Assembly (NCBI RefSeq): GCF_011046975.1
Contig: NZ_CP049253.1
Location: forward strand, 1,178,001 to 1,242,000
DNA from: Microbacterium amylolyticum
GTDB lineage: Bacteria; Actinomycetota; Actinomycetes; Actinomycetales; Microbacteriaceae
Reading direction: 5' to 3'
DNA length: 64,000 nucleotides
Below, piece by piece: positions 17,301 to 26,289 of the stretch. Every line of letters starts with the position of its first letter. Positions within the stretch are counted from its first letter, which is position 1. The position numbers and the translations under genes are program-made. The notes beneath the pieces were generated by a model, which was given only the letters and a program-made list of their open reading frames with translations, did not search any database and was not told where the DNA came from.

Positions 17301-17381
17301 GTCGGCGTAGGCATCGAGGTCGATGCTCTGCCTGGTGCGGAACGGACCAAACCCTTCCACGTCGATGCGGTGGATTCTCAT
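14319..17381 (-). CDS. sbcC: SbcC-type SMC-like ATPase subunit of the SbcCD nuclease
   Basis: 1020 aa. Rad50-like ABC ATPase that with SbcD opens DNA hairpins and processes ends. Walker A SGRTGTGKSSILDAV (about 34-48) at the N-terminus, a long coiled coil interrupted by the zinc hook CAVCGSTEHPAP (about 535), then the signature LSGGETFLASLAL (about 915-930) and Walker B LFIDEGFGSLD (about 950). Start ATG overlaps the sbcD stop by 4 nt, giving translational coupling. Confidence 0.96.
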   Translation of the reverse strand: MRIHRIDVEGFGPFRTRQSIDLDAYADDGIFLISGRTGTGKSSILDAVCFALYGTTPRYDDTEKRLRSDHAQPGEPTEVAVEFTVGDRMWRIERSPGYPRPKKRGEGMTTADPSVEMYERIDGEWQGRAAREREVSHLVGEVVGLNQQQFLQVILLAQGRFARFLLAKNDERQVLLRTLFGTRRFEEYETSLDDRRRAAQAAAAEQTQTLRLILDQAADDIAAVERRVADGNESAPPSDAAPAPSVEHDIARLTAAADHAEGLETAVTQKEAALRAARDDVEKARDERRAVHEQQTRRNLARARIKQLDLAAAATDTVRAELAAARRAETVRPAIDAADRAHEAAETAAETAHAARSAWVEALADVRTQRGDAEGIPLPAEDAEPEILDGFAADVQRLIGGWEPLRQQETQLAQRADDIERQREHLATLETRAYDIEAQRNALPERIDSVNNDISRATERASRREAAQKHISDLEAQFSALNEVKRLSTSYAQAVRAASAAVEARAAAEHHLNQLHARRIAGIAGEIADVLVAGEPCAVCGSTEHPAPAPRSDDPVTPEQIDAADTARATAAGEADQAQTARQQAELSLRDAENRAGGRTEVEISGDLLAAQKQKDDAEAALREKSALERQRDDLADAEKRLEREGRDIASQGGTLRGKIEEIAATWEKDNAAVQSARGAFSSVAARIGVAQRLASRATVCSDSHREADRSRVAARTAAEAREQVLRDNAFVSVDDARAASRPAAEREQMEQQLAQAEADRAAAQQTITETAHLPAELVDLDSVEQALLAAREQHETAVDARSGAQHLTRALRNAAARAEQVHARIADALRRATVVTRLADTVAGRPPNTKRMNLETFVLAAELEEIVEAANVRLAEMSAGRYSLLHSDALARRGAASGLGIEVMDSYTGQARPPHSLSGGETFLASLALALGLAEVVTGRAGGIRLDTLFIDEGFGSLDGETLETAMRTLDELRQGGRTVGIISHVDAMKEQIPAQLRVRHTREGWSIVEQDTPTRSAP

Positions 17382-18544
17382 GCCTGAGCCCCCGCGCGAT
17401 ACTCGGAGATGACCTCGGCCAGCAGCTGTCTTTCCTCTTCTTCTGCGCCGTCTCCGGCGCGAACGAGTTCGAGAAAGTCGCCGGCCAGCTGAGCGTCTGA
17501 TGCGCCTTTTCGCACGCGGTCGCGGTAGGTACGCGCGGGGCCGGTGTCGGTGCGATCAGGATCGGGCTGGATGGTGGCGCAGAAGGGGAAGCGCGCCTGA
17601 AGTTTGCGCATCGGCTCGGTCTGCGGGGTGGGATCGGTGAGGACGGCGCAGACCCAATCGTTTGTGTGTGCGTCGTACTCCGTGTTGTCCAGGAGGTCTT
17701 GGAGCGTGCCGCGCAAAGTGGTGAGACGGCGCGGAACCGGGAGATCCAGCCATGAGACATCGAGCTGCCCGGAGGCGTCGATGTCGACCAGCCAGGAGCC
17801 GCGCGGTTTATGCCCTTCTCCGAAGCTGTAGTGCAGGGGCGCGCCGCAGTAGCGGATGCGCTCATCCAGGGTTGCCCTGCCATGGATATGACCGAGAGCG
17901 ACGTAATCGGGGCCGGCCAGATCGATCAACGGAACAACATCCAGGCGGCCCTGTGCAAGGTCTTGGCGCACCTCGCGCTCCAGCTGTGGGGTGGGCTCGA
18001 CGCCCGCCGCAAAGCAGTGGGCGATCGCCACAGAGCGACCGCCACGCTGCTGGCGATCGGCCGCGATCAGTGACATCGCGTGGCGCATCGCCTGTTCCTG
18101 TGTGCGCATCTGGGCTTCGGGCCAGAGATGCCGCACCAGAGCGGGCTCGAGGTAGGGAACGCCGTAGAAGTGCACGGGGCCGCTGTCGTCTTCGATTGTG
18201 ACGGGCTGGCCAACCGAGAGCGGCTGGGTGATGACGTGCACCCCCGCCTGCCCCAGAAAGGCGGCCTGAAAGCCCAGCCTGGCCGCCGAATCGTGGTTTC
18301 CGCTGGTGAGCACAATCTGTGCCCCCGCAGCGCGGATCGCCTGGAGCACATTGGTGAGCAGGGTGTACGCACCAGCGGCGGGCGTGGAGGAATCGAAGAT
18401 GTCGCCCGCGACGATCACCACATCGACCTGGTGGTCGCGCACCTGCCCCGCCAACTCCTCCAGCACACCACCCAGGGCATCGAGCGTCGAGTGCCCGTGA
18501 AATGAGCGCCCGATGTGCCAGTCGGAGGTGTGCAGGATCCGCAT
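17378..18544 (-). CDS. sbcD: SbcD-type metallophosphoesterase subunit of the SbcCD nuclease
   Basis: 388 aa. Mre11-like phosphodiesterase motifs in order: TSDWHIGRSF (D/H metal ligands), AGDIFDSSTP, SGNHDSAARL and LGHIHGRATL. The C-terminal capping domain is of normal size. First gene of the sbcDC operon, with a 4-nt ATGA overlap to sbcC. Confidence 0.96.
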   Translation of the reverse strand: MRILHTSDWHIGRSFHGHSTLDALGGVLEELAGQVRDHQVDVVIVAGDIFDSSTPAAGAYTLLTNVLQAIRAAGAQIVLTSGNHDSAARLGFQAAFLGQAGVHVITQPLSVGQPVTIEDDSGPVHFYGVPYLEPALVRHLWPEAQMRTQEQAMRHAMSLIAADRQQRGGRSVAIAHCFAAGVEPTPQLEREVRQDLAQGRLDVVPLIDLAGPDYVALGHIHGRATLDERIRYCGAPLHYSFGEGHKPRGSWLVDIDASGQLDVSWLDLPVPRRLTTLRGTLQDLLDNTEYDAHTNDWVCAVLTDPTPQTEPMRKLQARFPFCATIQPDPDRTDTGPARTYRDRVRKGASDAQLAGDFLELVRAGDGAEEEERQLLAEVISEYRAGAQA

Positions 18545-18647
18545 GGTGACACGCTATCGATGGGCCCTGACATTCCTGCGGGAGACACAGGGACGGAGTG
18601 CGTTGTAGCCCTTCCCTGTGGCTGTCCGCCGTCGATAGGATCATCGC

Positions 18648-20477
18648 ATGGCCGAGCCTGAAACTCCTGATGCCGAGCTGGTCCGCCTCCGCGCTGAAGC
18701 GGAAGCCGCGCGCGCGGCCCTCGAACTCGCGGAGAAAAATGCGGCGTTGGCGGCAGCAGAAGCGGCCGCCGCGTCGAGGCTGTCCCCGGAGAAGGCTCAG
18801 GACGACAAGCCTGCCGCTACGGCGACGGCGGAAACCGTCGAAGCGACCGGCCCGCTCACTGCCGACCAGGTTCAGGCCGTCGTCGAAGGCTACGCGTTCG
18901 CGGGCGAGTCGCTCGATGTCGGGGTCCTCGTCAACGGATCACCGGATCCCAAGGCGCAGATTCGGATTCCTCTGCGCATGCTCAACAGGCACGGCCTCAT
19001 CGCGGGGGCAACCGGAACGGGAAAGACCCGCACGTTGCAAGGAATTGCCGAGCAGCTGGCAGACAAGGGCGTTCCCGTTTTCGCCGCGGATATGAAGGGC
19101 GACCTTTCGGGCGTCGCGGTCGCCGGAGAAGCCAGCGAGGGGCTTTTGCGCCGCACCGCCGGCATCGGACAGGACTGGCAGCCGAAGGCATCTGCCACGG
19201 AGTTCTTTGCCTTGGGCGGCGACCGGGAATCCAATCGACACAGCGGCATTCCTGTGCGGGCCACCGTCTCCGGCTTCGGCCCATTGCTTCTGAGCAAGGT
19301 GCTGGGCCTGAACTCCACGCAGGAATCCAGCCTGCAGCTGGTGTTCCACTACGCGGACCAGAACGGGCTGGCGCTCGTGGACCTCAAAGATCTCCGCGCC
19401 GTTTTGTCGTTCTTGACCAGCGATCGCGGAAAGGACGAACTGGCAGCGATCGGAGGAATCTCCAAGGCAACCGCAGGCGTGATCCTTCGCGAGCTGGTCG
19501 CGTTCGCCGCGGACGGGGCCGAACAGTTCTTCGGCGAGCCCGAGTTCGATGTCTCCGATTTCATTCGGCACGCAGACGACGGCCGGGGCATTCTCAATCT
19601 GCTCGAACTGCCCAACGTCGCGACAAAACCGGCCCTGTTTTCGACGTTCATCATGTACCTGCTGGCCGAGCTGTTCGAAACGCTCCCCGAGGTGGGCGAT
19701 CCGGAAAAGCCGAAGCTCGTGTTCTTCTTTGACGAGGCACATCTGCTGTTTCGCGATGCGTCGAAGGACTTCTTGGCATCGATCGTGCAAACCGTCCGCC
19801 TCATTCGCTCTAAGGGCGTTGGCGTGTTCTTCATCACCCAGACGCCCAAGGATGTCCCGAGCGATGTGCTGGCCCAGCTCGGCTCCCGTGTTCAGCACGC
19901 TCTGCGCGCTTTCACCCCGGATGACGCAAAGGCGCTGAAGGCAACGGTGCGCACATACCCGACGTCCGGCTACGACCTCGATCGGGTGCTGCAGGAGCTC
20001 GGAACGGGCGAGGCGATTGTCACCGTCATGAACGAAAAAGGCGCCCCGACCCCCGTTGCCTGGACACGCGTTCTTGCCCCGGCAGGGCTCATGACGATCG
20101 CCCCCGACGGCACGATCGAAAAAACGATGCTGGCGTCGCCCCTGCTCAGCAAGTACGCCGACGCTATCGACGCCGAGTCCGCACACGAGATCCTCACGGC
20201 CAAGATGAACGCCGCGGACGCCGCCGAGCGGGCAGCGGAAGAAGAGGCGGCGCGCCTCAAGGCGGAAGCTGAGGCCAACAAAGAGCGTGAAAAAGCCGAC
20301 CGGGAGTATGCCAAGGCGCTCGCTGCGTCCCAGCGTCAGCAGGCCACACCGCGCACCAGAACCGCGGCCCGCCGCCCCCAAAAGTCGGTCCTCGACGAAG
20401 TTCTCGGCTCGGCCCTCACCAAACAGGTCGTCAACGGCGTTGTCCGTGGGCTGTTCGGCAACGGGCGGCGACGGTAA
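18648..20477 (+). CDS. HerA-like ATPase of the DUF853 family
   Basis: 609 aa. An Ala/Glu-rich coiled coil (residues 5-45), then a VirD4/HerA-type P-loop ATPase: Walker A GATGTGKTRT (about 121-130), Walker B KLVFFFDEAHLLF (about 355-367), and the DUF853 stretch QTPKDVPSDVLAQLG with an arginine-finger-like GSRVQHALRAFTP. A second Glu/Ala-rich helix and a basic tail close the protein. Probably a hexameric DNA-pumping ATPase; role unknown. Divergent from sbcDC with 103 nt between, so a shared repair context is possible. Confidence 0.88.
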   Translation: MAEPETPDAELVRLRAEAEAARAALELAEKNAALAAAEAAAASRLSPEKAQDDKPAATATAETVEATGPLTADQVQAVVEGYAFAGESLDVGVLVNGSPDPKAQIRIPLRMLNRHGLIAGATGTGKTRTLQGIAEQLADKGVPVFAADMKGDLSGVAVAGEASEGLLRRTAGIGQDWQPKASATEFFALGGDRESNRHSGIPVRATVSGFGPLLLSKVLGLNSTQESSLQLVFHYADQNGLALVDLKDLRAVLSFLTSDRGKDELAAIGGISKATAGVILRELVAFAADGAEQFFGEPEFDVSDFIRHADDGRGILNLLELPNVATKPALFSTFIMYLLAELFETLPEVGDPEKPKLVFFFDEAHLLFRDASKDFLASIVQTVRLIRSKGVGVFFITQTPKDVPSDVLAQLGSRVQHALRAFTPDDAKALKATVRTYPTSGYDLDRVLQELGTGEAIVTVMNEKGAPTPVAWTRVLAPAGLMTIAPDGTIEKTMLASPLLSKYADAIDAESAHEILTAKMNAADAAERAAEEEAARLKAEAEANKEREKADREYAKALAASQRQQATPRTRTAARRPQKSVLDEVLGSALTKQVVNGVVRGLFGNGRRR

Positions 20478-20530
20478 AGGCCGCCCCTAATCAATCTGCC
20501 GCTCAGGAGTCTTGTGACACCCCTCCCCCT

Positions 20531-20543
20531 GCGCAAATTGCGC
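20531..20543. promoter_or_regulatory. Perfect inverted repeat upstream of the BASS transporter
   Basis: GCGCAA-A-TTGCGC, 6-bp arms with one central base, 32 nt before the transporter ATG. Candidate operator only. Confidence 0.3.
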
Positions 20544-20574
20544 GAGAGAAGGGCGAGCGTGGTAATCAAGAGGG

Positions 20575-21552
20575 ATGAGCGCGCCCGCTACCTCCACCCC
20601 GTCGCCAAGCACTGATCGGGCCGCACGGCTCGCCGTCACGGTCTTTCCGATTCTCGTCATCGTTGCCGGGATCATCGGCTTCACGCTTCCCACCGTTGTT
20701 GCGCCACTGGGGCAGATCATCCCCTGGCTGCTCGGCGTTGTGATGTTCGGAATGGGTCTCACTCTCACGCTCCCCGACTTCACCCGCATCGCGAAGCGGC
20801 CGTGGATGATCCTGATCGGCGTGGTGTTGCAGTACCTGATCATGCCGCTGGCGGCCTGGATCATCGTGCTCGTACTCCAGCTGCCGGCAGAACTTGCCGC
20901 TGGCGTTATCCTCGTCGGTTGCGCTCCCGGCGGGACGGCGTCCAATGTCGTTGCCTACCTGTCTCGTGGCGACACCGCTTTGTCCGTCACCGTCACGACA
21001 TGCTCGACCCTGCTCGCGCCCATTCTGACGCCGCTGCTGACGCTCTGGCTTGCGGGGCAGTTCCTGTCGGTTCCGTTTACGTCGATGATGGTGTCGATTC
21101 TGCAGACGGTTCTTCTGCCCGTTGTCGCCGGTCTGATCGTGCGACTCCTGCTGCGGCGATTGGTCGAGCGCGCTCAGCCGCTTCTGCCATGGGTGTCGAC
21201 AACCGCGATCGCGCTCATCGTCGCCGCCGTTGTTGGCGCGAGCTCCGACCGCATCGTGGAAGCGGGGCTGCTCGTCTTCCTGGCGGTCTTCCTTCACAAC
21301 GGATTCGGGCTGCTGCTCGGCTACCTCTCGGCGATAGCCTTGCGCATGTCGCAGCGCGAACGGCGCGCAATTGCCGTGGAAGTCGGCATGCAGAACTCGG
21401 GTCTGGCTGCGTCCCTCGCCGCCACGTACTTCTCACCGCTTGCCGCGCTTCCCGCCGCCGTTTTCTCCGTGTGGCACAACCTGTCCGGGGCGATCTTCGC
21501 GATGGTGATGGGCCGTCGCCCGATCACCGACGAAGGCGGCTCACATTCCTGA
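20575..21552 (+). CDS. Bile acid:sodium symporter family (BASS) transporter
   Basis: 325 aa membrane protein with about ten hydrophobic segments in two inverted repeats. Family marks: FGMGLTLTLPDF (about 58-69), the crossover motif GCAPGGTASNVVAYLSRGD (about 115-133) and, in the second repeat, EVGMQNSGLAASLA (about 263-276), which holds the sodium-site residues. Likely imports a small organic anion such as pantoate or a keto acid; substrate unknown. The 3' end overlaps the convergent gene by 12 nt. Confidence 0.88.
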   Translation: MSAPATSTPSPSTDRAARLAVTVFPILVIVAGIIGFTLPTVVAPLGQIIPWLLGVVMFGMGLTLTLPDFTRIAKRPWMILIGVVLQYLIMPLAAWIIVLVLQLPAELAAGVILVGCAPGGTASNVVAYLSRGDTALSVTVTTCSTLLAPILTPLLTLWLAGQFLSVPFTSMMVSILQTVLLPVVAGLIVRLLLRRLVERAQPLLPWVSTTAIALIVAAVVGASSDRIVEAGLLVFLAVFLHNGFGLLLGYLSAIALRMSQRERRAIAVEVGMQNSGLAASLAATYFSPLAALPAAVFSVWHNLSGAIFAMVMGRRPITDEGGSHS

Positions 21553-23217
21553 CGCGTCGTGTTCTCGGGCGCGCGCCAGCTCGATCACGCCATCCGGGCG
21601 CTGCCAGTAGTGCAGGCGGCGTGCGGACGGCGTGTTGATCTCGATCGCGCAGCGGTACGCCGACGCGCCATCCTCGCGCGTCACATAGGGTGAGCCGCCC
21701 GCGTCCGATGTACGCAACCGGTGCAGGTCACGGCCGGACACCTGCTCTGCCCGTCCGGTGAGAACGTCAATGATGGCGCGCAAGGTCTTGCCGAACTGCG
21801 GCTCGGTCAGCGCCGTCAGATCCCCCGGGAAATCAGGGCCGATGTCGTACGGGGGAAGCGGCATCCGCGCTTTTTCCCCTGCGTGCACGCGCCCCACCCA
21901 TGCCAGGTAGATCTCATGTCGGAGCCACTGTTCGACGCTCGGCCACTGGGCCTGTCGCTCCGCACGGCTCGGTCCTCCCAGCCGTGCTTCGGCGGTCTGC
22001 GCGCGTTTCTCTGCCTCGCGCCGTGAGCGATCGGCAGACGTTCGCGCCTCGCGTGCCTCGGCAAGGGCACGCTCCGCTTTGGCCAGGTCTCGTTTCAGCG
22101 CGTCCGACTGCGCCCGCGACACACCACCGTTTCCGCCCGCGTCCGCGACCTGCCGGGGAGGGTCCAGTCGCGCAACGAGCGAGTGGAGAGACGACATCCC
22201 GTGCTGCAGCTCGCGCACGTCGTGCGCAATGCTGCGGACCTGCTCGAGAACCACTCGGTCGGATATGGATGGGGCGGGAGCAGGCGTCGATTCCGACGCT
22301 CTGGGCGAGGGCTCCTCAGTTGTCGGCTCGGCCTCCGCCTCGTCTGCGTCATCCTCGCCGTCGTGCTCGGACAACCAGGGAAGTCCCCCTGCAACGAACG
22401 CGGCGGGTGGGGTCAGTTCGCCGTCCACTTCGACGAGAGACAGCGCCATCTCGCCGTCTTCCCACCGCACACCGACGCGGACGACATCGCCAACGGAAAC
22501 AACATCTGAGACAACGTCAGCGTCGTCCGGATCGAGGAACACGTCGCGGCGACGCAGCACGATCTCGTCCTGATCGGGGTGGAGGATGATCCGCGCGCGG
22601 CGTTCTGTGGCACCCGTCACGAGACCGAGCGTGACCGTTCCCTCCGGGTAGGCACACGGGTCGAACGGAACGCGGAGAACGTGAAGGGTGTGATCGCGGA
22701 GCTCCCCCTCCACAACGACTCCCGTGTCAACGGCAAGGTGCAGGTCATCGGGCCCCTCGCACACCACCTTCACCAGGGCGCCGTTATCGAGGTTGCCAAA
22801 AACACCCAGTGTCGGATCGGCGCTGACGATGCGAGCGGATTCGCGCCGCGGCTGCTGGCGCGGCGCCAGAGAAAGCCTGGCCTCCATCGGAACATCACCG
22901 ATGAGGTCCTCAACGCTGTCTCGTGGCATGAACCGAATCGGGCCCGCCATCCCATCGGCGTGAAACACGCGCGCAGCGCCGTTGAACGCACGCGTCTTCA
23001 GAGGAGGCGCCTCGAAGACGCGCGTGGCATCACCCGACTCCGCCGTGACGACCTCGGCGGTCGGTCCGATTCGGCTCGCGATCACATCGGGGTCGAACTC
23101 ATACGCACCGGCGAACGTCGTGCTGATCAGCACGAGCGGGCGCGGGCGACCCGCGACGATCTCCTCTGAGAGCTCGCGCGCCTGCGCGGCGGTTGAAACG
23201 TGTCGCATCTCCTTCAC
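21541..23217 (-). CDS. Large actinobacterial protein of unknown function with coiled coil
   Basis: 558 aa. Residues 1-80 form an alpha/beta domain (RPRPLVLISTTFAGAYEFDP, then RVFEAPPLKTRAFNGAARVF) of a type seen in multi-domain actinobacterial proteins. Residues 180-270 contain small beta-barrel-like repeats (VTLGLVTGATERRARI, VSVGDVVRVGVRW) that could be S1/OB folds. An acidic Pro/Glu linker (about 280-320) precedes a charged coiled coil (about 370-420). The C-terminal 140 residues are globular and end in YRCAIEINTPSARRLHYW, vaguely toxin-like. I do not recognise the function. Confidence 0.75.
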   Translation of the reverse strand: MKEMRHVSTAAQARELSEEIVAGRPRPLVLISTTFAGAYEFDPDVIASRIGPTAEVVTAESGDATRVFEAPPLKTRAFNGAARVFHADGMAGPIRFMPRDSVEDLIGDVPMEARLSLAPRQQPRRESARIVSADPTLGVFGNLDNGALVKVVCEGPDDLHLAVDTGVVVEGELRDHTLHVLRVPFDPCAYPEGTVTLGLVTGATERRARIILHPDQDEIVLRRRDVFLDPDDADVVSDVVSVGDVVRVGVRWEDGEMALSLVEVDGELTPPAAFVAGGLPWLSEHDGEDDADEAEAEPTTEEPSPRASESTPAPAPSISDRVVLEQVRSIAHDVRELQHGMSSLHSLVARLDPPRQVADAGGNGGVSRAQSDALKRDLAKAERALAEAREARTSADRSRREAEKRAQTAEARLGGPSRAERQAQWPSVEQWLRHEIYLAWVGRVHAGEKARMPLPPYDIGPDFPGDLTALTEPQFGKTLRAIIDVLTGRAEQVSGRDLHRLRTSDAGGSPYVTREDGASAYRCAIEINTPSARRLHYWQRPDGVIELARAREHDASGM

Positions 23218-23296
23218 GCTATCGCGTAAACATTTGTGCGAGCGGCGACCGAGAGTATGCGCCGGAGCACGCGGAGAAAGGGGGGTCAGCCCGGCA

Positions 23297-24028
23297 TCAG
23301 AAGTCGAAGCTCGCCGCCTCGATCGAGCCCGTCTCCTCCAGCGCCTCCGCCAGCGCGCTGGAGGTCTCTTCCGGCTCTGTGAGCTGCGGCCAGTGCCCCG
23401 TGGGGAGGTCGATGATCTCTAGCTGGCGGATCGCCATCAGCTCAGCGGTCATCGGGTGCCCCGACTCCATCAGCTGGGTGATCTGATCACACGGGAACGA
23501 TGTCGCGAGCACCGTCACGGGCACCTCCCACCGGCGCTCGTTCGTCAGCCGGATCGGATCAGATGCCACGCGCGCAGGAACGGGAATCGCGGCCGCGATG
23601 AACTCCGCAAGCTCGCCGGCGGAGAACCCCTGGAACTCGCTGTCATCGAAGAAAGCACCGTGGTCACGGGGGAACGGGACGGTTCCGTTTTCCACGGGCA
23701 GGTCGGGATTGATCGCCATGCCGTTCGAGGGCGGAACCGCGTCGACAAAAATAACGCGTGCGATTCGATCGGGCCGGGCATCCGCCGCGCCCCACGCGAC
23801 GAAGGCTCCGCCGGAATGTCCGACGAGCGCAACAGGGCCCTCCTGGTGGTCGATCAGGTCGATAATCGCATCGATCTGATCGCTGAGCCCCACGTCGCTG
23901 CTCTCACCGGGGGTGAAACCGGGAAGCGTCGGCGTAAACACCGTGTGCCCGGCCGCCTCCAGCGCGGCAACCTGCCGGCTCCAGGACGACCCGTCCAGCC
24001 AGAACCCCGCGATGAGCATGACATTCAT
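23297..24028 (-). CDS. Alpha/beta hydrolase
   Basis: 243 aa with ATG at 24028 (MNVMLIAGFWLDGSSW, the first strand and oxyanion region). The nucleophile elbow is GHSGG (about 84-88), an Asp-bearing strand gives VIFVDAVPP (about 107-115), and a late His lies in LPTGHWPQL (about 214-222), so a Ser-Asp-His triad is possible. The usual 'GHSxG' consensus is kept. Resembles esterase/EstC-like hydrolases. Substrate unknown. An upstream in-frame extension to 24079 is unlikely, since strand 1 starts at the chosen Met. Confidence 0.82.
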   Translation of the reverse strand: MNVMLIAGFWLDGSSWSRQVAALEAAGHTVFTPTLPGFTPGESSDVGLSDQIDAIIDLIDHQEGPVALVGHSGGAFVAWGAADARPDRIARVIFVDAVPPSNGMAINPDLPVENGTVPFPRDHGAFFDDSEFQGFSAGELAEFIAAAIPVPARVASDPIRLTNERRWEVPVTVLATSFPCDQITQLMESGHPMTAELMAIRQLEIIDLPTGHWPQLTEPEETSSALAEALEETGSIEAASFDF

Positions 24029-24082
24029 GGGCCCGAGCGTAGGGCACATGACGGCTGCATGCGAGAGGGCGGGCCGCAACCG

Positions 24083-24649
24083 TCAGTCGGTCGCGCGCCC
24101 CGGCCCTGCGGCAGCTTCGCGCACCGTCGGGGCGCCCTCCGGAACGTGAACGACCTCGATGGTGTCCCCTGCCGTGATCGTCCCCGTTTTCAGAACGCGG
24201 AAGTAGGTCCCGAGCCGCCCCTCCTGCGCAAAGCGCTTCACCCATCCGGCCTTTTCCAGCCCCATGCGGCGCGCAAATGTCATACAGGGGTTGCGGGGGC
24301 TGGTCGCCTCGAGCATCACCGTGCCGATACGCCACTGCTCCCCCACGCGCACGTTCGACACATCGATTCCGGTGGTGCGAAGGTTTTCGCCGAAAAGCGT
24401 TCCGAACGGGATGTCGCGGCCGAGCTCAGCCGCCCACCAGTTGGCATCCTCTTGTGCGTAGGCATAGACGGCTTGCTTCTCGCCGCCGTGGTGCTTGCGA
24501 TCAGCCTGAACGTCGGCGTAAACGCCGAGCTTGCCCACCTTCACCGCACCGTCGACCGGCCGCTTGTCGATTCCCGTCGCCCCGACCGCCCCGGAGTCAG
24601 GCAGAAGCTGGTGAACGACGCAGACGGCAAGAACCGTGGGAGCTGCCAT
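24083..24649 (-). CDS. MOSC domain protein (YiiM-like)
   Basis: 188 aa with ATG at 24649. MOSC hallmarks: GENLRTTGIDVSNVRVGEQW (about 86-105) and the conserved cysteine in SPRNPCMTFARRM (about 117-129), which in MOSC proteins handles sulfur or molybdenum cofactor. YiiM relatives reduce N-hydroxylated bases such as 6-hydroxylaminopurine. One nucleotide separates it from the Eis-like stop, so they are co-transcribed. Confidence 0.88.
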   Translation of the reverse strand: MAAPTVLAVCVVHQLLPDSGAVGATGIDKRPVDGAVKVGKLGVYADVQADRKHHGGEKQAVYAYAQEDANWWAAELGRDIPFGTLFGENLRTTGIDVSNVRVGEQWRIGTVMLEATSPRNPCMTFARRMGLEKAGWVKRFAQEGRLGTYFRVLKTGTITAGDTIEVVHVPEGAPTVREAAAGPGRATD

Positions 24650-24650
24650 T

Positions 24651-25943
24651 TCAGTACCAAATCGACAGGTGCGGGGCGCTGTCGGTGCGCAGAGCCACCG
24701 ACAGTTCGCGGATCTTCGCCGGGTCGCCCTGCACACGACCAACCGCCGCCAGCTTCTCGAGGGTGACCGCTCCGAGATAGGCGGCAGACAGTGCGCCGAT
24801 ATCGATTGTGACTTCAGCGCGCTCGCTGTCCTCCAGCGGCTTCACCTGCAGCCCCTGGCCGCCGATCTGCAGCAGCGTCCAGGCGCCGTCTGCGAGCCCG
24901 AGCGGGTCCGTCACGCGCAGCCGCACCCCGACGGGCCCGGAGAGCGGGCGCGCGGCGAGCGCCTCCGGCACGTTCAGAATGCGCAACCAGCCGTGATCGT
25001 GCACGCGATGCTCGATGCCGCGCGAGTCGGACACCAGCCAATCGAGAGGTTCGTCAACGGGTCGCAGCTCGGCCTTCACGGTGCCGACCAGGTCATAGGT
25101 CAGTGCGAAGCGCCACAGCGCCGCGTAGGCGTCGTCGGTCGCAGCAACCAAATGCCGCACGTTCAATACATGATTTTGGAAGTCGGGACCGTCGCCCAGC
25201 GTGAACGACATGGCGCCGACGAGGTTCCCCTCCCCATCGGTCGCCCGCACACCGCGGATGTCCCGTGGCTTTTCGGCGTCGGGGGTGAGTCCCATCGTCT
25301 GCTTCCAGCGGCGACGCCACGCGGGAATGTCGCCCAGCCTCGATGTTCGCGTGCGCTCGTGAAGCGCCTCGAGGTCGTCGGCGAGCTGTTCCCGATCCAC
25401 GAACCGGATCTGCGCAGCGGGGTTGCCGCCGGCCCATCCGGCTCGACGCACGTCAATCGTCAGTCGCTGAACCGGAACAGCGGGCTCGAACCCATACCGC
25501 CCGTAGATGGTGGTCTCCGACACCGTGAGGCCGGCGATAGCAAAGCCCGCGTTCTGCGCGGCGCGCAGCTCTCCCTCGAGCATCGCGCGAGCAATTCCCC
25601 GGCGCCGGTGCGTCGCAGCAACCGTCACTCCGCTGATCGCCCACATCGGAATCTCTCCGCTGGGGATCGTCAGGGGCGTGCCCCACGACATCACCGTTCC
25701 CACGGGCAACGGCTGTGGGGCCGTCTCGTCGAAAACGCCGATCACGCGGCGCTCGGCAAGAAGCTCCCGCTCGCTCTCGATCTGTTCGTCAGTGGGCTCG
25801 GGCCCGAGAAACCCCCGATGTTCCGCGGGAGCCAGCACGGCGAAGTCGCCGTCATCGATCACCCGGTAGACCAGGCCCTGGTTCTCAAGGCTCTTGCGGG
25901 AGGTTTCGTCTGCTGGGACGGTTTTCGCATCGTTCACACTCAC
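24651..25943 (-). CDS. Eis-like GNAT N-acetyltransferase
   Basis: 430 aa, the size of Eis (enhanced intracellular survival) acetyltransferases, which have a tandem GNAT plus sterol-carrier-like C-terminal domain. The acetyl-CoA loop is VTVAATHRRRGIARAML (about 105-121), followed by SETTIYGRYGFEPAV, the Eis 'YGRYGFG' region. The chain ends in SIWY, so a C-terminal Tyr carboxylate can serve as general base as in Eis. Related proteins acetylate aminoglycoside amines; the natural substrate here is unknown. First gene of a two-gene operon with the MOSC protein. Confidence 0.88.
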   Translation of the reverse strand: MSVNDAKTVPADETSRKSLENQGLVYRVIDDGDFAVLAPAEHRGFLGPEPTDEQIESERELLAERRVIGVFDETAPQPLPVGTVMSWGTPLTIPSGEIPMWAISGVTVAATHRRRGIARAMLEGELRAAQNAGFAIAGLTVSETTIYGRYGFEPAVPVQRLTIDVRRAGWAGGNPAAQIRFVDREQLADDLEALHERTRTSRLGDIPAWRRRWKQTMGLTPDAEKPRDIRGVRATDGEGNLVGAMSFTLGDGPDFQNHVLNVRHLVAATDDAYAALWRFALTYDLVGTVKAELRPVDEPLDWLVSDSRGIEHRVHDHGWLRILNVPEALAARPLSGPVGVRLRVTDPLGLADGAWTLLQIGGQGLQVKPLEDSERAEVTIDIGALSAAYLGAVTLEKLAAVGRVQGDPAKIRELSVALRTDSAPHLSIWY

Positions 25944-25987
25944 GTTTCGACCCTACGACGGGTCCCGCCCGTTCGGCGCCATCCGTC

Positions 25988-26287
25988 TCAGGCCGGGGCG
26001 AGTTCCGCCTGAAGATCCGTGATGTCCGCAAGGGGAACGAACATCGCGGCAAAGGCCCGCACCGCGGGCGTGGGATTCGTTGTCAGCGCCAGGTGCACGT
26101 CCCACTCCGGAGCATCGGCGATCGGGGTGCGAATGAGATGATCGGCCGACCGCTTCGCCGCGATCGACTCGGGAACGACGGCCACGCCGAAACCGCGCGT
26201 GACGATCAGCGCCCCGCGCCACAATCGCGACGTCGAGGCGAACGGCTTCCAGGAGCGGCACGAGGTGGACAGCCCGGGCTGCGACAC
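25988..26287 (-). pseudogene. LysR-family regulator remnant (effector-domain C-terminus only)
   Basis: The frame ends with a LysR effector-domain tail: ALIVTRGFGVAVVPESIAAK, then HLALTTNPTPAVRAFAAMFV. The upstream 30 codons are out of register: the neighbouring frame reads VPLLEAVRLDVAIVARG, which fits better, so a frameshift near 26215 is likely. The DNA-binding helix-turn-helix and most of the effector domain (about 200 residues) are absent. Truncation occurs at the same point where the divergent aldo-keto reductase begins. Confidence 0.7.
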
Positions 26288-26289
26288 AA

